Origin: CAVZCK01 sp963798805
GTDB taxonomy: Bacteria > Pseudomonadota > Alphaproteobacteria > Rhizobiales > Rhodomicrobiaceae
Length of the DNA: 64,000 nt
Assembly: GCA_963798805.1 (NCBI GenBank)
Contig: CAWCVC010000017.1
Span: 124,001-188,000, forward strand
Direction of reading: 5' to 3'
The position numbers and the translations under genes are program-made. Under the pieces are notes generated by a model. The model was not told the origin of the DNA. It searched no databases and saw only the letters and a list, made by a program, of their open reading frames with translations. Numbering within the stretch: the stretch's first letter is position 1; the number at the start of each line of letters is the position of its first letter. Shown here piece after piece: positions 25,781-37,679 of this stretch.

Positions 25781-26842
25781 TTACGCCTTGAACTCCTTGT
25801 CCCACCAGTCCTTTAGCTCGACATCGTGGTCCAGCATGTACTGGAAATCCAGGCTCTTCAGATTGGCAATGGCCTCCTTGCTGAAGCCGATGCGCTCGTT
25901 CAGCTCGGGCGGGATGACCGCATTGTCGACCGTCGGGTTGTAGCCCATGTCGTGGGCGAAATTCTCCTGCGCCGATGGCTCGAGCATGGCGTTCAGATAG
26001 GCGTAAGCGCCGTCGAGATGCGGCGCGTTCTTCGGGATGACGAAGCCCGAGACATAGGAGAGGGCGCCCTCGGTCGGCGCGACCGACTTGACCTTGATGC
26101 CGGCATTCTGCCACTGCACCGTCCGCGCCTTCCACATGATGCCGATGTCGATCTCGCCGGTCTTCAGCCCTTGCGCGAACGCCTCGTTGGTCGGGTAGAT
26201 GCGCGCGCCAGCCTTGCGCACCTTCAGCAGCAGAGCCTTGCCGGGGTCGAGATTGGTGGGCGAGCCGCCGGCCGCCAGCGCTGCGGCAACGAGAGTGTAC
26301 TGATATTGAATGTCGATGATGCCGAGCTTGTTGGTGTGGGCCGGATCGAAGACCTCCTTATAGCTCGCAGGCGGCTTGGTCATGTCCGGGTTAAAGACGG
26401 CGACCATGCCGGAATAGATGTGGCCGACGCCATATTCGTATTTCATCGAGGGCAGGAGATGCCCGGCATTGGGGATCTTGCTGTAGTCGACGGCCTGCGT
26501 TACGCCCAGCTTGTACATCTGGAACATGTTGGGGCCGTTGAGGCCCTGCACGTCGGTCGAGCCACGCGGCAGGCGGCGCTCGGCGAGCATCTTCGCGCGC
26601 CGCTCCGGATCGCCGCCCTGGTCCTGGATCACTTCCCAGCCCTTCGAGATCAGATGCGGCTCCTCGATGTTCTTGTGCAGCAGCCGGGCGTAGTCGCCGC
26701 CCCATGTGCCGACCACGACGGTGCCTTTCGACTCGGCGCGCACGATCGAGGGCAGGCCGATGGCGGCCGCTCCGGCAACACCCGCCATACCCTTCAGGAG
26801 GCCGCGCCGCCCAATGGTGAAGTTCTTGGTATCTTTCGTCAT
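25781..26842 (-). CDS. polyamine-type ABC substrate-binding protein, Tat-exported
   Basis: Type II periplasmic-binding-fold protein of 353 residues. The ATG at 26842 is chosen because GGAGAG stands 7 bases upstream; the frame is open 15 codons further but without signal-like content. A twin-arginine signal is seen: GRRGLLKGMAGVAGAAAIGL. The mature protein starts VVVGTWGGDYARLLHKNIEE, a pattern of the PotD/PotF cluster, followed by NPDMTKPPASYKEVFDP and a late FVIPKNAPHLDGAYAYLNAM. Located between its ATPase gene and the distal permease. The ligand could be a polyamine, an opine or an amide, and the paired hydrolases upstream favour an amide-type compound. Confidence 0.92.
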   Translation of the reverse strand: MTKDTKNFTIGRRGLLKGMAGVAGAAAIGLPSIVRAESKGTVVVGTWGGDYARLLHKNIEEPHLISKGWEVIQDQGGDPERRAKMLAERRLPRGSTDVQGLNGPNMFQMYKLGVTQAVDYSKIPNAGHLLPSMKYEYGVGHIYSGMVAVFNPDMTKPPASYKEVFDPAHTNKLGIIDIQYQYTLVAAALAAGGSPTNLDPGKALLLKVRKAGARIYPTNEAFAQGLKTGEIDIGIMWKARTVQWQNAGIKVKSVAPTEGALSYVSGFVIPKNAPHLDGAYAYLNAMLEPSAQENFAHDMGYNPTVDNAVIPPELNERIGFSKEAIANLKSLDFQYMLDHDVELKDWWDKEFKA

Positions 26843-26883
26843 TTTGGTTCTCTCCATTCCCGAGGCTGCCATTGCTTCGTATT

Positions 26884-27954
<1,071 letters not shown>

Positions 27955-27961
27955 GGCGCCG

Positions 27962-28819
27962 TCAGACCACCCTGCTGATATTGACGAAACGATCGGTGAC
28001 CAGCATGGCCGCCGCGATCAGGATGATCTGCAGCACCGAGATCGCCGCGATGGTCGGATCGATCTTCCACTGCAAATATTGAAGGATGGCGATCGGCAGC
28101 GTGGTGCGGCCGGGACCGACGAGGAACAGGCTCATCTCCAGATTGCCGAAGGAGGAGACGAAGCCGAACATCGCTCCGGCGACGATGCCGGGCAGGATCA
28201 CCGGCATGGTGACGCGCCGGAAGGTGGTGAGGCGGTTGGCGCCCAGGTTCTGCGCCGCCTCCTCCAGCGTGCGGTCGAAGCCGGCGAGACTCGCTGTGAT
28301 CAGCCTGACGGTCCAGGGGATCACCAGGAGCACATGCCCCCAGACGAGGCCGCCGAAAGAGCCGAGGATCGGAATGCCCGAGGCGATCTCGATCTCGACG
28401 TGATAGACGTAGAGCGCGAAGCCCAGCACGATGCCGGGGATGATCAGCGGCATCAGCAGGAGGTTGCTCGCCAGCGTATGGCCGCGGAAGCGCAGGCGGG
28501 CGAGGCCGACCGCCGCCGGCAAAGCGACTGCGAGCCCAATCGCCGTCGCGATCACGCCGAGCTCGGCACTGATCAGGAAGGCATCGATGAAGCGCTCGTT
28601 CATAGCCGCTTCGCGGTACCAGCGCAGCGTATAGCCCTCGGGCGGATAGGAAGGGATCTCCTGGCTGTAGAAGGAGATCCAGGTGATGATCAGAAGCGGC
28701 GTCAGGATGTAGAGAAAGGCGATGAAGGCGGCGCCGTTGAGCACCCAACGCCCCATGCGGCGCTGGTCTAGGATCGGCCGGCGCATCTCTCTCGGGAGGG
28801 ATTGAACGGTCGTGCTCAC
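27962..28819 (-). CDS. polyamine-type ABC permease (PotC-like)
   Basis: Second membrane subunit, 285 residues, six hydrophobic helices. The ATPase-contact loop reads TLEEAAQNLGANRLTTFRRV. Its start overlaps the stop of the upstream amidohydrolase by 4 bases (28816-28819), which ties the transporter to the hydrolase and is the strongest evidence that the imported compound is what the hydrolase cuts. Confidence 0.92.
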   Translation of the reverse strand: MSTTVQSLPREMRRPILDQRRMGRWVLNGAAFIAFLYILTPLLIITWISFYSQEIPSYPPEGYTLRWYREAAMNERFIDAFLISAELGVIATAIGLAVALPAAVGLARLRFRGHTLASNLLLMPLIIPGIVLGFALYVYHVEIEIASGIPILGSFGGLVWGHVLLVIPWTVRLITASLAGFDRTLEEAAQNLGANRLTTFRRVTMPVILPGIVAGAMFGFVSSFGNLEMSLFLVGPGRTTLPIAILQYLQWKIDPTIAAISVLQIILIAAAMLVTDRFVNISRVV

Positions 28820-30072
28820 ACTGCTGCGCTCATGCGGTTCTTGTGGAACTTGCCGCCTTTCATGATCGCGGCCAGATGCCGGCCCTGGCCTTCCAGCAGC
28901 GTAATGTCCTTGAGCGGATCATCGTCGACCACGATGAGATCGGCCCAGGCGTCCGGGGCGATGGTGCCGAGCCGGCCGGGACGGCGCACCACCTCGGCGG
29001 CGATGGTGGTCGCCGCGCGGATGACCTCGATCGGCTTCTGCACCTCGGCGCGGATGGAGAATTCGCGGCTCTGGTCGACGGCAAGCGCGCCGAGCAGGTC
29101 GGAGCCGTAGGCGACTTTCACGCCAGCGGCCTTGCAGATCTCCAGCGAGCGATAGCCGCCTTCAAGCACCAGCTCATTCTTCTCCAGCATCGACGCCGGC
29201 ATGCCATATTCGGCGGCGCGCTCCTTCATGGCGACATAGGCGACGAGGTTGGCCACCAGATAGGCGCCACGCTCGGCCATCAGCCTTGCGGCGGGCTCGT
29301 CGATCAGATTGCCGTGCTCGATGGTGCGTACCCCATGGGTGACGGCGCGGGTGATCGCCTCGGCCGTATACGCATGGGCCAGCACGTAGCGGCCGAAGGC
29401 CTCGGCCTCCTCGACGGCGGCTTCGATCTCGGCAATCGAGAATTGCAGCGAATCGAGCGGATCATAGGGCGAGGCCACCCCGCCCGACGCCATGATCTTG
29501 ACGTGGTCGCAGCCCTGGCGCATCTGCTCGCGCACCGCCTTTCGCACCGCATCCTCGCCGTCGACGACGAGACGCAGATAAGCCATGCCGTTGCAGCAGG
29601 GGCAGGCATAGCCGGGATTGGTGCGCGAGCGGCCGTCGCTATGGCCGCCGGTCGGCCCCATCGAGCGGCCGGCGATGAACAGGCGCGGGCCGGGGATGAG
29701 GCCGGTCTCGACCGCTGTTTTCATGCCCCAGTCGGTGCCGCCGGTGTCGCGCACCGTGGTGAAGCCGCGGTCGAGCATCTCCTTGAGGCGCCTGGCGCCG
29801 CGTGCCGCGGCCAGCGTCAGCGGCACGTCCTCCATGCGGCGCATATAGACTTCGCTATGCATGGAATGGACGTGGCAGTCGATCAGTCCCGGCATGACGA
29901 CGCGGCCGCCGCAGTCGATGGTGCTGGCGGCGCTGCAGGTGACGACCGGCCTGTCGGCGACCTCGCGGATGCGCTCGCCTTCGATGAGGATCTCATAGCC
30001 GCCGCGCGGCTCGTCGAAGGCCGGATCGACGAGCCGCAGATTTCTGAGCAGCAGCGTGGTGGGCACGGTCAT
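28816..30072 (-). CDS. metal-dependent amidohydrolase, copy 1
   Basis: COG1228-type (imidazolonepropionase/prolidase-like) TIM-barrel hydrolase of 418 residues. The ATG at 30072 has GGAG 7 bases upstream. Metal ligands and helpers visible: PGLIDCHVHSMHS (His-x-His), HVKIMASGGVASPYD (the lysine that is carbamylated in this group), VLAHAYTAEAITRA and RTIEHGNLID (two His), and VAYGSDLLGAL (Asp). A long loop rich in cysteine, RTNPGYACPCCNGMAYLRLV, lies between. Its C-terminal end overlaps the PotC-like permease gene. It is paralogous to the next gene upstream. The substrate is unknown; relatives hydrolyse Xaa-Pro or Xaa-Arg dipeptides and N-acyl compounds. Confidence 0.9.
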   Translation of the reverse strand: MTVPTTLLLRNLRLVDPAFDEPRGGYEILIEGERIREVADRPVVTCSAASTIDCGGRVVMPGLIDCHVHSMHSEVYMRRMEDVPLTLAAARGARRLKEMLDRGFTTVRDTGGTDWGMKTAVETGLIPGPRLFIAGRSMGPTGGHSDGRSRTNPGYACPCCNGMAYLRLVVDGEDAVRKAVREQMRQGCDHVKIMASGGVASPYDPLDSLQFSIAEIEAAVEEAEAFGRYVLAHAYTAEAITRAVTHGVRTIEHGNLIDEPAARLMAERGAYLVANLVAYVAMKERAAEYGMPASMLEKNELVLEGGYRSLEICKAAGVKVAYGSDLLGALAVDQSREFSIRAEVQKPIEVIRAATTIAAEVVRRPGRLGTIAPDAWADLIVVDDDPLKDITLLEGQGRHLAAIMKGGKFHKNRMSAAV

Positions 30073-30098
30073 ATGCAAACTCCGTTTCCACGCATTCT

Positions 30099-30240
30099 GC
30101 GTCGTCCCGACCCCCGGCTCGAAGACCGGGGCAGGCGTCCGAAGGGCTGTCCGGGACCCACTCGCCTCCCTCCAAGTCCGTGCGCTTCCATCAAGCCAAT
30201 GGACCCCGGACAAGCGCTGCGCGCTTTCCGGGGCGACGAA
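30099..30240. repeat. pair of REP-like palindromes (BIME-like)
   Basis: Two hairpin-forming elements in the gap between the two amidohydrolase genes. The first (30099-30166) is an inverted relative of the copies at 24627 and 25660: its complement reads GCGAGTGGGTCCCGGACAGC then CCTTCGG. The second (30201-30236) has arms GGACCCCGGACAAGCG and CGCTTTCCGGGGC. REP pairs of this kind can bind gyrase or stabilise mRNA in enterobacteria; here only the structure is seen. Confidence 0.65.
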
Positions 30241-30289
30241 GTGCAGGGAAGAAGTCCTGGGCTAGATCTCATTGGTCCCGATCCCCGCA

Positions 30290-31525
30290 TCAGTGCAGCA
30301 CATTCTTATGCAACGCGCCGTCCTTCATGATCAGCGGCATGTGACGTCCCTGGCCGCCGAACAGCTCGAGATTGCGCAAGGGGTCACCGTCGATCACGAT
30401 CAGATCGGCGCAGGCTCCCGGTTTCAGGCAGCCGAGCCTGCCCTCGTGCCGCAGCACCTTGGCGGCGATGGTGGTCGCGGCGCGGACAATCTCCATCGGC
30501 TGAAGCACCTCGCCCCGAAGCTGGAACTCGCGGCTCTGCTCGTTCTGAAGCTCGCCGAGCAGGTCGCTGCCATAGGCGACCGGCACGCCGGCGCGTTTGC
30601 AGATCTCCAGCGAGCGCAAGCCTCCCTCGATAACGAGGTCGTTCTTCTCCAGCATCTCGCCGCTCATGCCATATTCGCTGGCGCGCTCTTTCATGGCGTA
30701 ATAGGCGACGAGATTGGCGACCAGGACCATGCCGCGCCCGGCCATCAGAGCGGCGGTCGCCTCATCGATCAGATTGCCGTGCTCGATGGTGCGCACGCCC
30801 GCCTTGGCGGCGCGAGTGATCGCCTGCGGCGTATAGGCGTGGGCGCAGACATAGCGGCCGAAGGCCTCCGCCTCCTCGACTGCCGCCCTCACCTCACCTT
30901 CGGAGAATTGCAAGGAGTCCAGCGGGTCGTAAGGCGAGGCCACGCCGCCTGACATCATGATCTTCACATGGTCGCAGCCCTGGCGCATTTCCTCGCGCAC
31001 GGCTTTCCTGACCTCGGCCGTGCCGTCGGCGAGGCCCATGGTAAAGGCGAGCGCATCGCAGCAGGGGCAGCGCGCGCCTGTATCCGTACGGCGACGGCTG
31101 TCGCTGTGGCCGCCGGTCGGTCCGATCGCCTTGCCGGCGATGAAGAGGCGCGGGCCGGTGATGAGGCCTTCATCCACCGCAGCCTTGATGCCCCAATCGG
31201 CGCCGCCCGTGTCGCGCACGGTCGTGAAGCCGCGATCGAGCATCGCCGTGAGCGCAGCCATGGCGCGGGCCGTCATCAGGGTCAGTGGCAGATTCTCGAG
31301 CTGGCGGATGAACACCTCGCTCAAGACCACATGCACATGGCAGTCGATCAGTCCCGGCATCAGCGTGCGGCCGCCGCAATCCACCACATTCGCAGCCGGC
31401 GCCGTGATCGGGCGATCGGAGACCTCGCGGATCAGCTTGTCCTCAACGAGGATTTCGTGACCGGGCAGGATCTCGTCCCGCTCGGGATCGAGCATCCCGA
31501 AATTCTTGAAGAGATATTGCCCCAA
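30290..31525 (-). CDS. metal-dependent amidohydrolase, copy 2
   Basis: Paralogue of the gene at 28816-30072, 411 residues. It keeps every active-site motif: PGLIDCHVHVVLS, HVKIMMSGGVASPYD, VCAHAYTPQAITRA, RTIEHGNLID and VAYGSDLLGEL. It also shares the cysteine loop RTDTGARCPCCDALAF, a pair of cysteines unusual for amidohydrolases and probably a group marker. Being first in the operon, it is likely made in the largest amounts. The two paralogues may differ in substrate side chain. No signal peptide, so hydrolysis would be cytosolic, after import. Confidence 0.9.
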   Translation of the reverse strand: MGQYLFKNFGMLDPERDEILPGHEILVEDKLIREVSDRPITAPAANVVDCGGRTLMPGLIDCHVHVVLSEVFIRQLENLPLTLMTARAMAALTAMLDRGFTTVRDTGGADWGIKAAVDEGLITGPRLFIAGKAIGPTGGHSDSRRRTDTGARCPCCDALAFTMGLADGTAEVRKAVREEMRQGCDHVKIMMSGGVASPYDPLDSLQFSEGEVRAAVEEAEAFGRYVCAHAYTPQAITRAAKAGVRTIEHGNLIDEATAALMAGRGMVLVANLVAYYAMKERASEYGMSGEMLEKNDLVIEGGLRSLEICKRAGVPVAYGSDLLGELQNEQSREFQLRGEVLQPMEIVRAATTIAAKVLRHEGRLGCLKPGACADLIVIDGDPLRNLELFGGQGRHMPLIMKDGALHKNVLH

Positions 31526-31766
31526 AGATGGTCTCCCTCGGCTCGGCGCCTGACGGCGGCGGGAGCTGCAAGCAGATGTTGCGCCGGCGGTTGCGCGCAG
31601 CGTCGGCGTGTGGACCGGCCGCCACCATCATCGCAAGGCCCAGGCCATTTTGGCAAGGGGCGTGTGCTGTAATGATTTGCGGAATCGGGGAAGATAGCCC
31701 GCTATGCATCTCGCTCCGCAAGAGTGCCGCAACAGGCGGCTATTGCCTCGGCGGCATGCGCAAAGC
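31526..31766. other. upstream region of the amidohydrolase-transporter operon
   Basis: 241 bases that should hold the operon promoter (reading leftwards). I see no clear operator. Together with the M24 relic to its right it is 434 bases without an intact gene. Confidence 0.4.
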
Positions 31767-31880
31767 TCAGGCTTCGTAGCCGAACGGATCGTCGACGCTG
31801 GCGCAGGGCTCGGTGAACCAGCGCGGGCCGTCCTCGGCCATATAGGCGCAGTCCTCCAGGCGGATGCCTGGGAGGGGAGA
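31767..31880 (-). pseudogene. C-terminal relic of an M24 (Xaa-Pro aminopeptidase/creatinase) peptidase
   Basis: Reading the minus strand into the stop at 31767-31769 gives PGIRLEDCAYMAEDGPRWFT and then EPCASVDDPFGYEA. This matches the last 35 or so residues of M24 peptidases of the type often encoded beside amidohydrolase/transporter operons, where the motif is M-R-I-E-D followed by D-G-P-x-W-F-T. Nothing of the rest of the gene is found upstream, where non-coding sequence begins abruptly. So an M24 gene was lost by deletion. The family match is from memory. Confidence 0.65.
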
Positions 31881-31959
31881 ATGCCGCCCCGCTAATGGCG
31901 GAGGGCTGCCGCCAGCCGGAGGGAAAGCCGCCGGCTGACGACGAGGGAAGGGTTACTTA

Positions 31960-32367
31960 CTACTTGGACTGCGATCCGCCCATGCCGTGGGACGAGTTGC
32001 TGTTCGAGCCGCTCTGTCCGCTGAGGCCGTTCTGTTCGGACGAATTGTTCTGAGGCGATGTGGTGATCGCGCCGGTGATCTCCGACGGCGGATTGATCAT
32101 CATCACCACGGTGTCGCCGTCCTGGGTCTTAGCCTTCACCAGATAAGCGGCGTCGACGACCTGCACATTGGTAAAGCCGGCATTCTGAAGGCTCTGTTTG
32201 AGCTTCTGCTGCGTGACGATCTGGTTCTGGCTCCCCTGGCCAGCCTGGCCGGACTGCATCGGCTGGTTATTCTGATATTGGCCGTTCTGACCGTTTTGGG
32301 CGAAAGCTGCCGCGGGACTGAGCGCAATACCGGCGGCGGCAAGAATGGGAATGAGCGTTTTTTTCAT
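31960..32367 (-). CDS. small exported glutamine/asparagine-rich protein
   Basis: A 135-residue protein of unknown function. A clear signal peptide (MKKTLIPILAAAGIALSPAA, cleaved after AFA-Q) is followed by a low-complexity tract of Q, N and G (about 24-55). A compact folded part comes next, QKLKQSLQNAGFTNVQVVDA then AYLVKAKTQDGDTVVMMINP, and a second disordered Q/S/N/G tail closes it. The folded part resembles short rhizobial periplasmic proteins of the PepSY-like size class; no catalytic residues are visible. Start supported by AAGGAGACG upstream. It stands alone. Confidence 0.8.
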   Translation of the reverse strand: MKKTLIPILAAAGIALSPAAAFAQNGQNGQYQNNQPMQSGQAGQGSQNQIVTQQKLKQSLQNAGFTNVQVVDAAYLVKAKTQDGDTVVMMINPPSEITGAITTSPQNNSSEQNGLSGQSGSNSNSSHGMGGSQSK

Positions 32368-32531
32368 TTGTTCGTCTCCTTATCTGTTCGTCTTTTTCGT
32401 TCGCCCCATGGCCGTGGCCACGGGGTCGTGTCATAGGTTGAAGTGAGAGAGACGAAAATTCGTTCCGGACGAGATTGGGATTCAGCCCTTCGGCCCGGCG
32501 ATGCCGCGACCGCGGCTTTTTTCAAGAGAAA

Positions 32532-33839
32532 TCAGCGCTGGTGATAAAGATCGGCCCGTGTCGGCGGCACGGGGGAGCGGCCTTTGCCGCCGCGAGAGGC
32601 GAGCGTCTGATAGATGCGGGCCGTACCGCGGGAGAAGGCGAGCGAGCAGCCGCCCAGATAGGCCACCCAGATCCGATAGGTCTCCTCACCGACGAGCGCC
32701 ACCGCATCGGCCCGGCGCGCCGTTAGCCGCTCGCACCAATGCCGCGTCGTCAGCGCATAATGCTCGCGCCAGCCCTCGACGTCGTGCACCTCGAAGCCGT
32801 GCTGCTCCATGGCGCGGATGGAATGGCCGATATCGTCGAGCTCGCCGCCGGGAAAGATGTATTTCTGCAAGGCCCGCTGCTCGGCGCGCGCGGAGAAACG
32901 CCGCTGCTTGCGCTTGGCGCGGCGGGAGATGGCATGGTTGAGGAACAGCCCGTCAGGAGCGAGCACGCGCCGCACTGAGCTGAAATATCTATCGATATTG
33001 GCGATGCCGATATGCTCATACATGCCGATCGAGGCGATCTTGTCGTAAGAGCCGTCGAGGTCGGCATAGTCGCGGATCTCGACGCGCACGCGCTCGCCAA
33101 GCCCCTTGGCGGCGATGCGCTCATGCGCCAACTCGAGCTGCGCCTCGGATAAAGTGATGCCGTGCGCCTTTACGCCATAATGCTCGGCGGCGTAGCAGAC
33201 GAGGCCACCCCAACCGCAACCGATGTCGAGCAGCCGGTCGCCCGGCTTCAAGCGCAGCTTGCGGCAGATCATTTCCAGCTTGTCGCGCTGGGCCTGTTCG
33301 AGGGAGTTGGTCCAATCCGTAAAGTAGGCACAGGAATATTGCATCTCCGGGTCGAGAAACAGCCGGTAGAAGTCGTTGCCGACATCGTAATGGAACTGGA
33401 CGAAGTCGCGGTTCTCGGCCTGCGCGCGGCTCTCCCCAGCCTCGTTGCCGCCATAGTCGCGGCTGCGCTCCGGCTTCTCGGCGGCTCCTAAGAGAAACGG
33501 CCAGAGCTGGCCGATCAGGCGGCGCTTATTGAGGCCCTTCAGGCGCTTGCGCCCGCCTCCGTCGAGCCTGGTGCCGAGATCGATCAAGGTGCCACCTTCG
33601 AGGCCGATCTGTCCGTGGGCGTAGTGGCGGATCAGCCGGTCGAGCGTCGGGCGCCGGAGGAGGGAGGAAATCACGCCGGGCGAGGCGATGGTAATGGCGA
33701 GGTCGCTGGTCACGCCGGAACCGAGCGGCACCAGCGTGCCGTCCCACAGCCTCACAGAGACGTCGAGGTCGAGATGGCGGGCGAGATCCTCCACCATCTG
33801 GCGCGCGGCGGCGAGTTTTCGGTCCTGAGTCCCGGTCAT
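32532..33839 (-). CDS. cfa: cyclopropane-fatty-acyl-phospholipid synthase family protein
   Basis: SAM-dependent enzyme that adds a methylene bridge to unsaturated acyl chains of membrane lipids. The protein has 435 residues from the ATG at 33839, just as long as typical bacterial Cfa plus its N-terminal lid domain. Features: HYDVGNDFYRLFLDPEMQYS, a family signature; SAM-binding LLDIGCGWGGLVCYAAEHYG; ASIGMYEHIGIANIDRYFSS, with the conserved glutamate-histidine pair; and the late FPGGELDDIGHSIRAMEQHG. The preceding 33 codons of open frame contain no signal or domain and are left out. Cyclopropanation protects membranes in stationary phase and acid, in keeping with lon and htpX nearby. Confidence 0.93.
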   Translation of the reverse strand: MTGTQDRKLAAARQMVEDLARHLDLDVSVRLWDGTLVPLGSGVTSDLAITIASPGVISSLLRRPTLDRLIRHYAHGQIGLEGGTLIDLGTRLDGGGRKRLKGLNKRRLIGQLWPFLLGAAEKPERSRDYGGNEAGESRAQAENRDFVQFHYDVGNDFYRLFLDPEMQYSCAYFTDWTNSLEQAQRDKLEMICRKLRLKPGDRLLDIGCGWGGLVCYAAEHYGVKAHGITLSEAQLELAHERIAAKGLGERVRVEIRDYADLDGSYDKIASIGMYEHIGIANIDRYFSSVRRVLAPDGLFLNHAISRRAKRKQRRFSARAEQRALQKYIFPGGELDDIGHSIRAMEQHGFEVHDVEGWREHYALTTRHWCERLTARRADAVALVGEETYRIWVAYLGGCSLAFSRGTARIYQTLASRGGKGRSPVPPTRADLYHQR

Positions 33840-33982
33840 CGCGCGACAGAAGCACAGAGCCGCGGCGGCGGCAAGGCGTGGCTTCGGGCAACCCAATGAA
33901 CCGCCCCGGCCCTGAGCGCGGAATCGCGGAAGAGCCAATAGGCCCCGGGCCTCGCTGCGCTCGCCCGGGGCGCGGATCGCGC

Positions 33983-34651
33983 TCAGCGCAAATGACCGCG
34001 CTTCACCCAGTAGACGGCGCCGCTTTTGGAGCTGAGGCCGTGGCGGTAGCCCGTAGGGTTGCGTATCCAGCTCCCCGCCTCATAGGACCGCTGCTCGTCC
34101 ACCAGATCGCCGGAGACGAGAAACAGCTCCTCGCCTCCAGGGCAATCATAGTCCGGGAGGCTGGCGCCGACGGCGAGCCGCTCCATGGTCACGACCTCGC
34201 CGTCCGGCCCGGCCGAAAAGAGCATCTGCCGCTCATGCCCCGGCGCGTCGCCCGGCTCCCAGGCGGTCGAGCCCGTATCGACGACGACGCGCTGCTTTTC
34301 GCTGAGCGGCATCTGCCGCAGCTTGACCAGGATCGTGCAGCCCGGATCGGTCCTCGGCGAATGGCGGCTGCCGGGCGGGTTGCGCACATAGGTGCCGGCG
34401 GGATAGTCGCCATGCTCGTCAGAAAAGATGCCGTCGAGCACCAGAAACTCCTCGCCGAGCTCGTGCTCATGAGGGGGGAAAACGCTGTCCGGGGTATAGC
34501 GGACCACCGAGGTCGCCCGCGCCACCTCGCCGCCGATGCGGTCGAGCATGCGCCGCCCGACGCCGGCCTGCGGTGAGGGAATCCACGGCAGCTCATCGGT
34601 TTGAAGCACGACGCGCTGCGAAAAATCGGCATTGACGAGCTCGTTCTGCAT
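33983..34651 (-). CDS. bicupin (ChrR-like anti-sigma type cupin) protein
   Basis: A 222-residue protein with two cupin domains in tandem. The first has FPPHEHELGEEFLVLDGIFS and NPPGSRHSPRTDPGC, giving the His/Glu/His metal set. The second has LPDYDCPGGEELFLVSGDL and NPTGYRHGLSS, where some ligands are replaced. The arrangement resembles the cupin half of ChrR and dioxygenase-like proteins, but there is no zinc-binding anti-sigma N-terminal domain and no sigma factor gene nearby, so a stand-alone metal-binding or dioxygenase role is more likely. Separated from lon by a block of inverted repeats. Confidence 0.8.
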   Translation of the reverse strand: MQNELVNADFSQRVVLQTDELPWIPSPQAGVGRRMLDRIGGEVARATSVVRYTPDSVFPPHEHELGEEFLVLDGIFSDEHGDYPAGTYVRNPPGSRHSPRTDPGCTILVKLRQMPLSEKQRVVVDTGSTAWEPGDAPGHERQMLFSAGPDGEVVTMERLAVGASLPDYDCPGGEELFLVSGDLVDEQRSYEAGSWIRNPTGYRHGLSSKSGAVYWVKRGHLR

Positions 34652-34661
34652 TCCTGCCTCC

Positions 34662-34703
34662 TAGAGCAACCCGCGTTCATGCGAACGCGGTCAAGTTGCT
34701 CTA
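34662..34703. repeat. nested inverted repeat, element 1
   Basis: Outer arms TAGAGCAAC (34662-34670) and GTTGCTCTA (34695-34703); inner arms CCGCGTTC (34671-34678) and GAACGCGG (34683-34690). The whole folds as a long hairpin with a 4-base tip and a small bulge (TCAA). Such elements are common between genes in Hyphomicrobiales. Here it is upstream of the cupin gene and downstream of lon, so it may end lon transcripts. Confidence 0.75.
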
Positions 34704-34715
34704 ACCGCCTAAAAT

Positions 34716-34765
34716 AGATCAACTTTTCAACGTTCAACCAATTCCAGTCGAACGTTGGTTGATCT
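34716..34765. repeat. nested inverted repeat, element 2
   Basis: Outer arms AGATCAAC (34716-34723) and GTTGATCT (34758-34765); inner arms CAACGTTC (34728-34735) and GAACGTTG (34750-34757). It has the same architecture as element 1, 12 bases away, but entirely different arm sequences, so base pairing rather than sequence appears conserved. Confidence 0.75.
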
Positions 34766-34800
34766 TGCGTCACGCCGGAATGAGAGCCCGCGGGGGCGCA

Positions 34801-37236
<2,436 letters not shown>

Positions 37237-37271
37237 GTGAGGCGCTCCTTGTTGTTCTTGAGGGTTTCGCG

Positions 37272-37679
37272 TCAGGCGTATTTGCGCAGGGTGATGTACA
37301 GGCAGCCGTCTACGGCCTTCTTGGCGATCTGGTCATACGTGCCGCGCGGAAGCGGGATGCGGCGGCGGAAATTGCCCTGCGGCAGCTCCAGCCGGTGGAC
37401 GGCGGCGCTGTGCAGCTCGGCCGGCATCAGCCGCGCGCCGGAAATCACGAGTTCGCCCGCGTCGATGGCGAGTTGCACCTCGTCCTGGTTGACGCCGGGC
37501 AGCGCCACATAGATGACGATGTGGCTGTCGGTCTCGAAGACGTCGGCCGGAGGCTCCCAGGCCGGGGCCTGATGGGTTGCGCCCTGCGGCTGAAAAAGCT
37601 GGCGGTGCAGGCGCTCGGCGCGCATCAGCACTTCGCAGGCTTCCGACCACATCCAACGATCCGTATCCCTAATCGCCAT
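37272..37679 (-). CDS. small heat shock protein (Hsp20/alpha-crystallin)
   Basis: ATP-independent holdase chaperone of 135 residues. The alpha-crystallin domain shows VFETDSHIVIYVALPGVNQD, then ELVISGARLMP, and the closing GNFRRRIPLPRGTYDQ with AVDGCLYITLRKYA. The N-terminal arm DRWMWSEACEVLMRAERLHR is typical of the subgroup encoded with lon in alphaproteobacteria. The ATG at 37679 is chosen by that similarity; an ATG at 37718 is an alternative and has GGAG before it. It is the first gene of a two-gene hsp20-lon operon, so unfolded proteins would be held and then degraded by products made together. Confidence 0.88.
   Translation of the reverse strand: MAIRDTDRWMWSEACEVLMRAERLHRQLFQPQGATHQAPAWEPPADVFETDSHIVIYVALPGVNQDEVQLAIDAGELVISGARLMPAELHSAAVHRLELPQGNFRRRIPLPRGTYDQIAKKAVDGCLYITLRKYA

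Noticed and set aside
28843..30330. 495-codon open frame on the plus strand
   Set aside because: Antisense of amidohydrolase copy 1; no motif.
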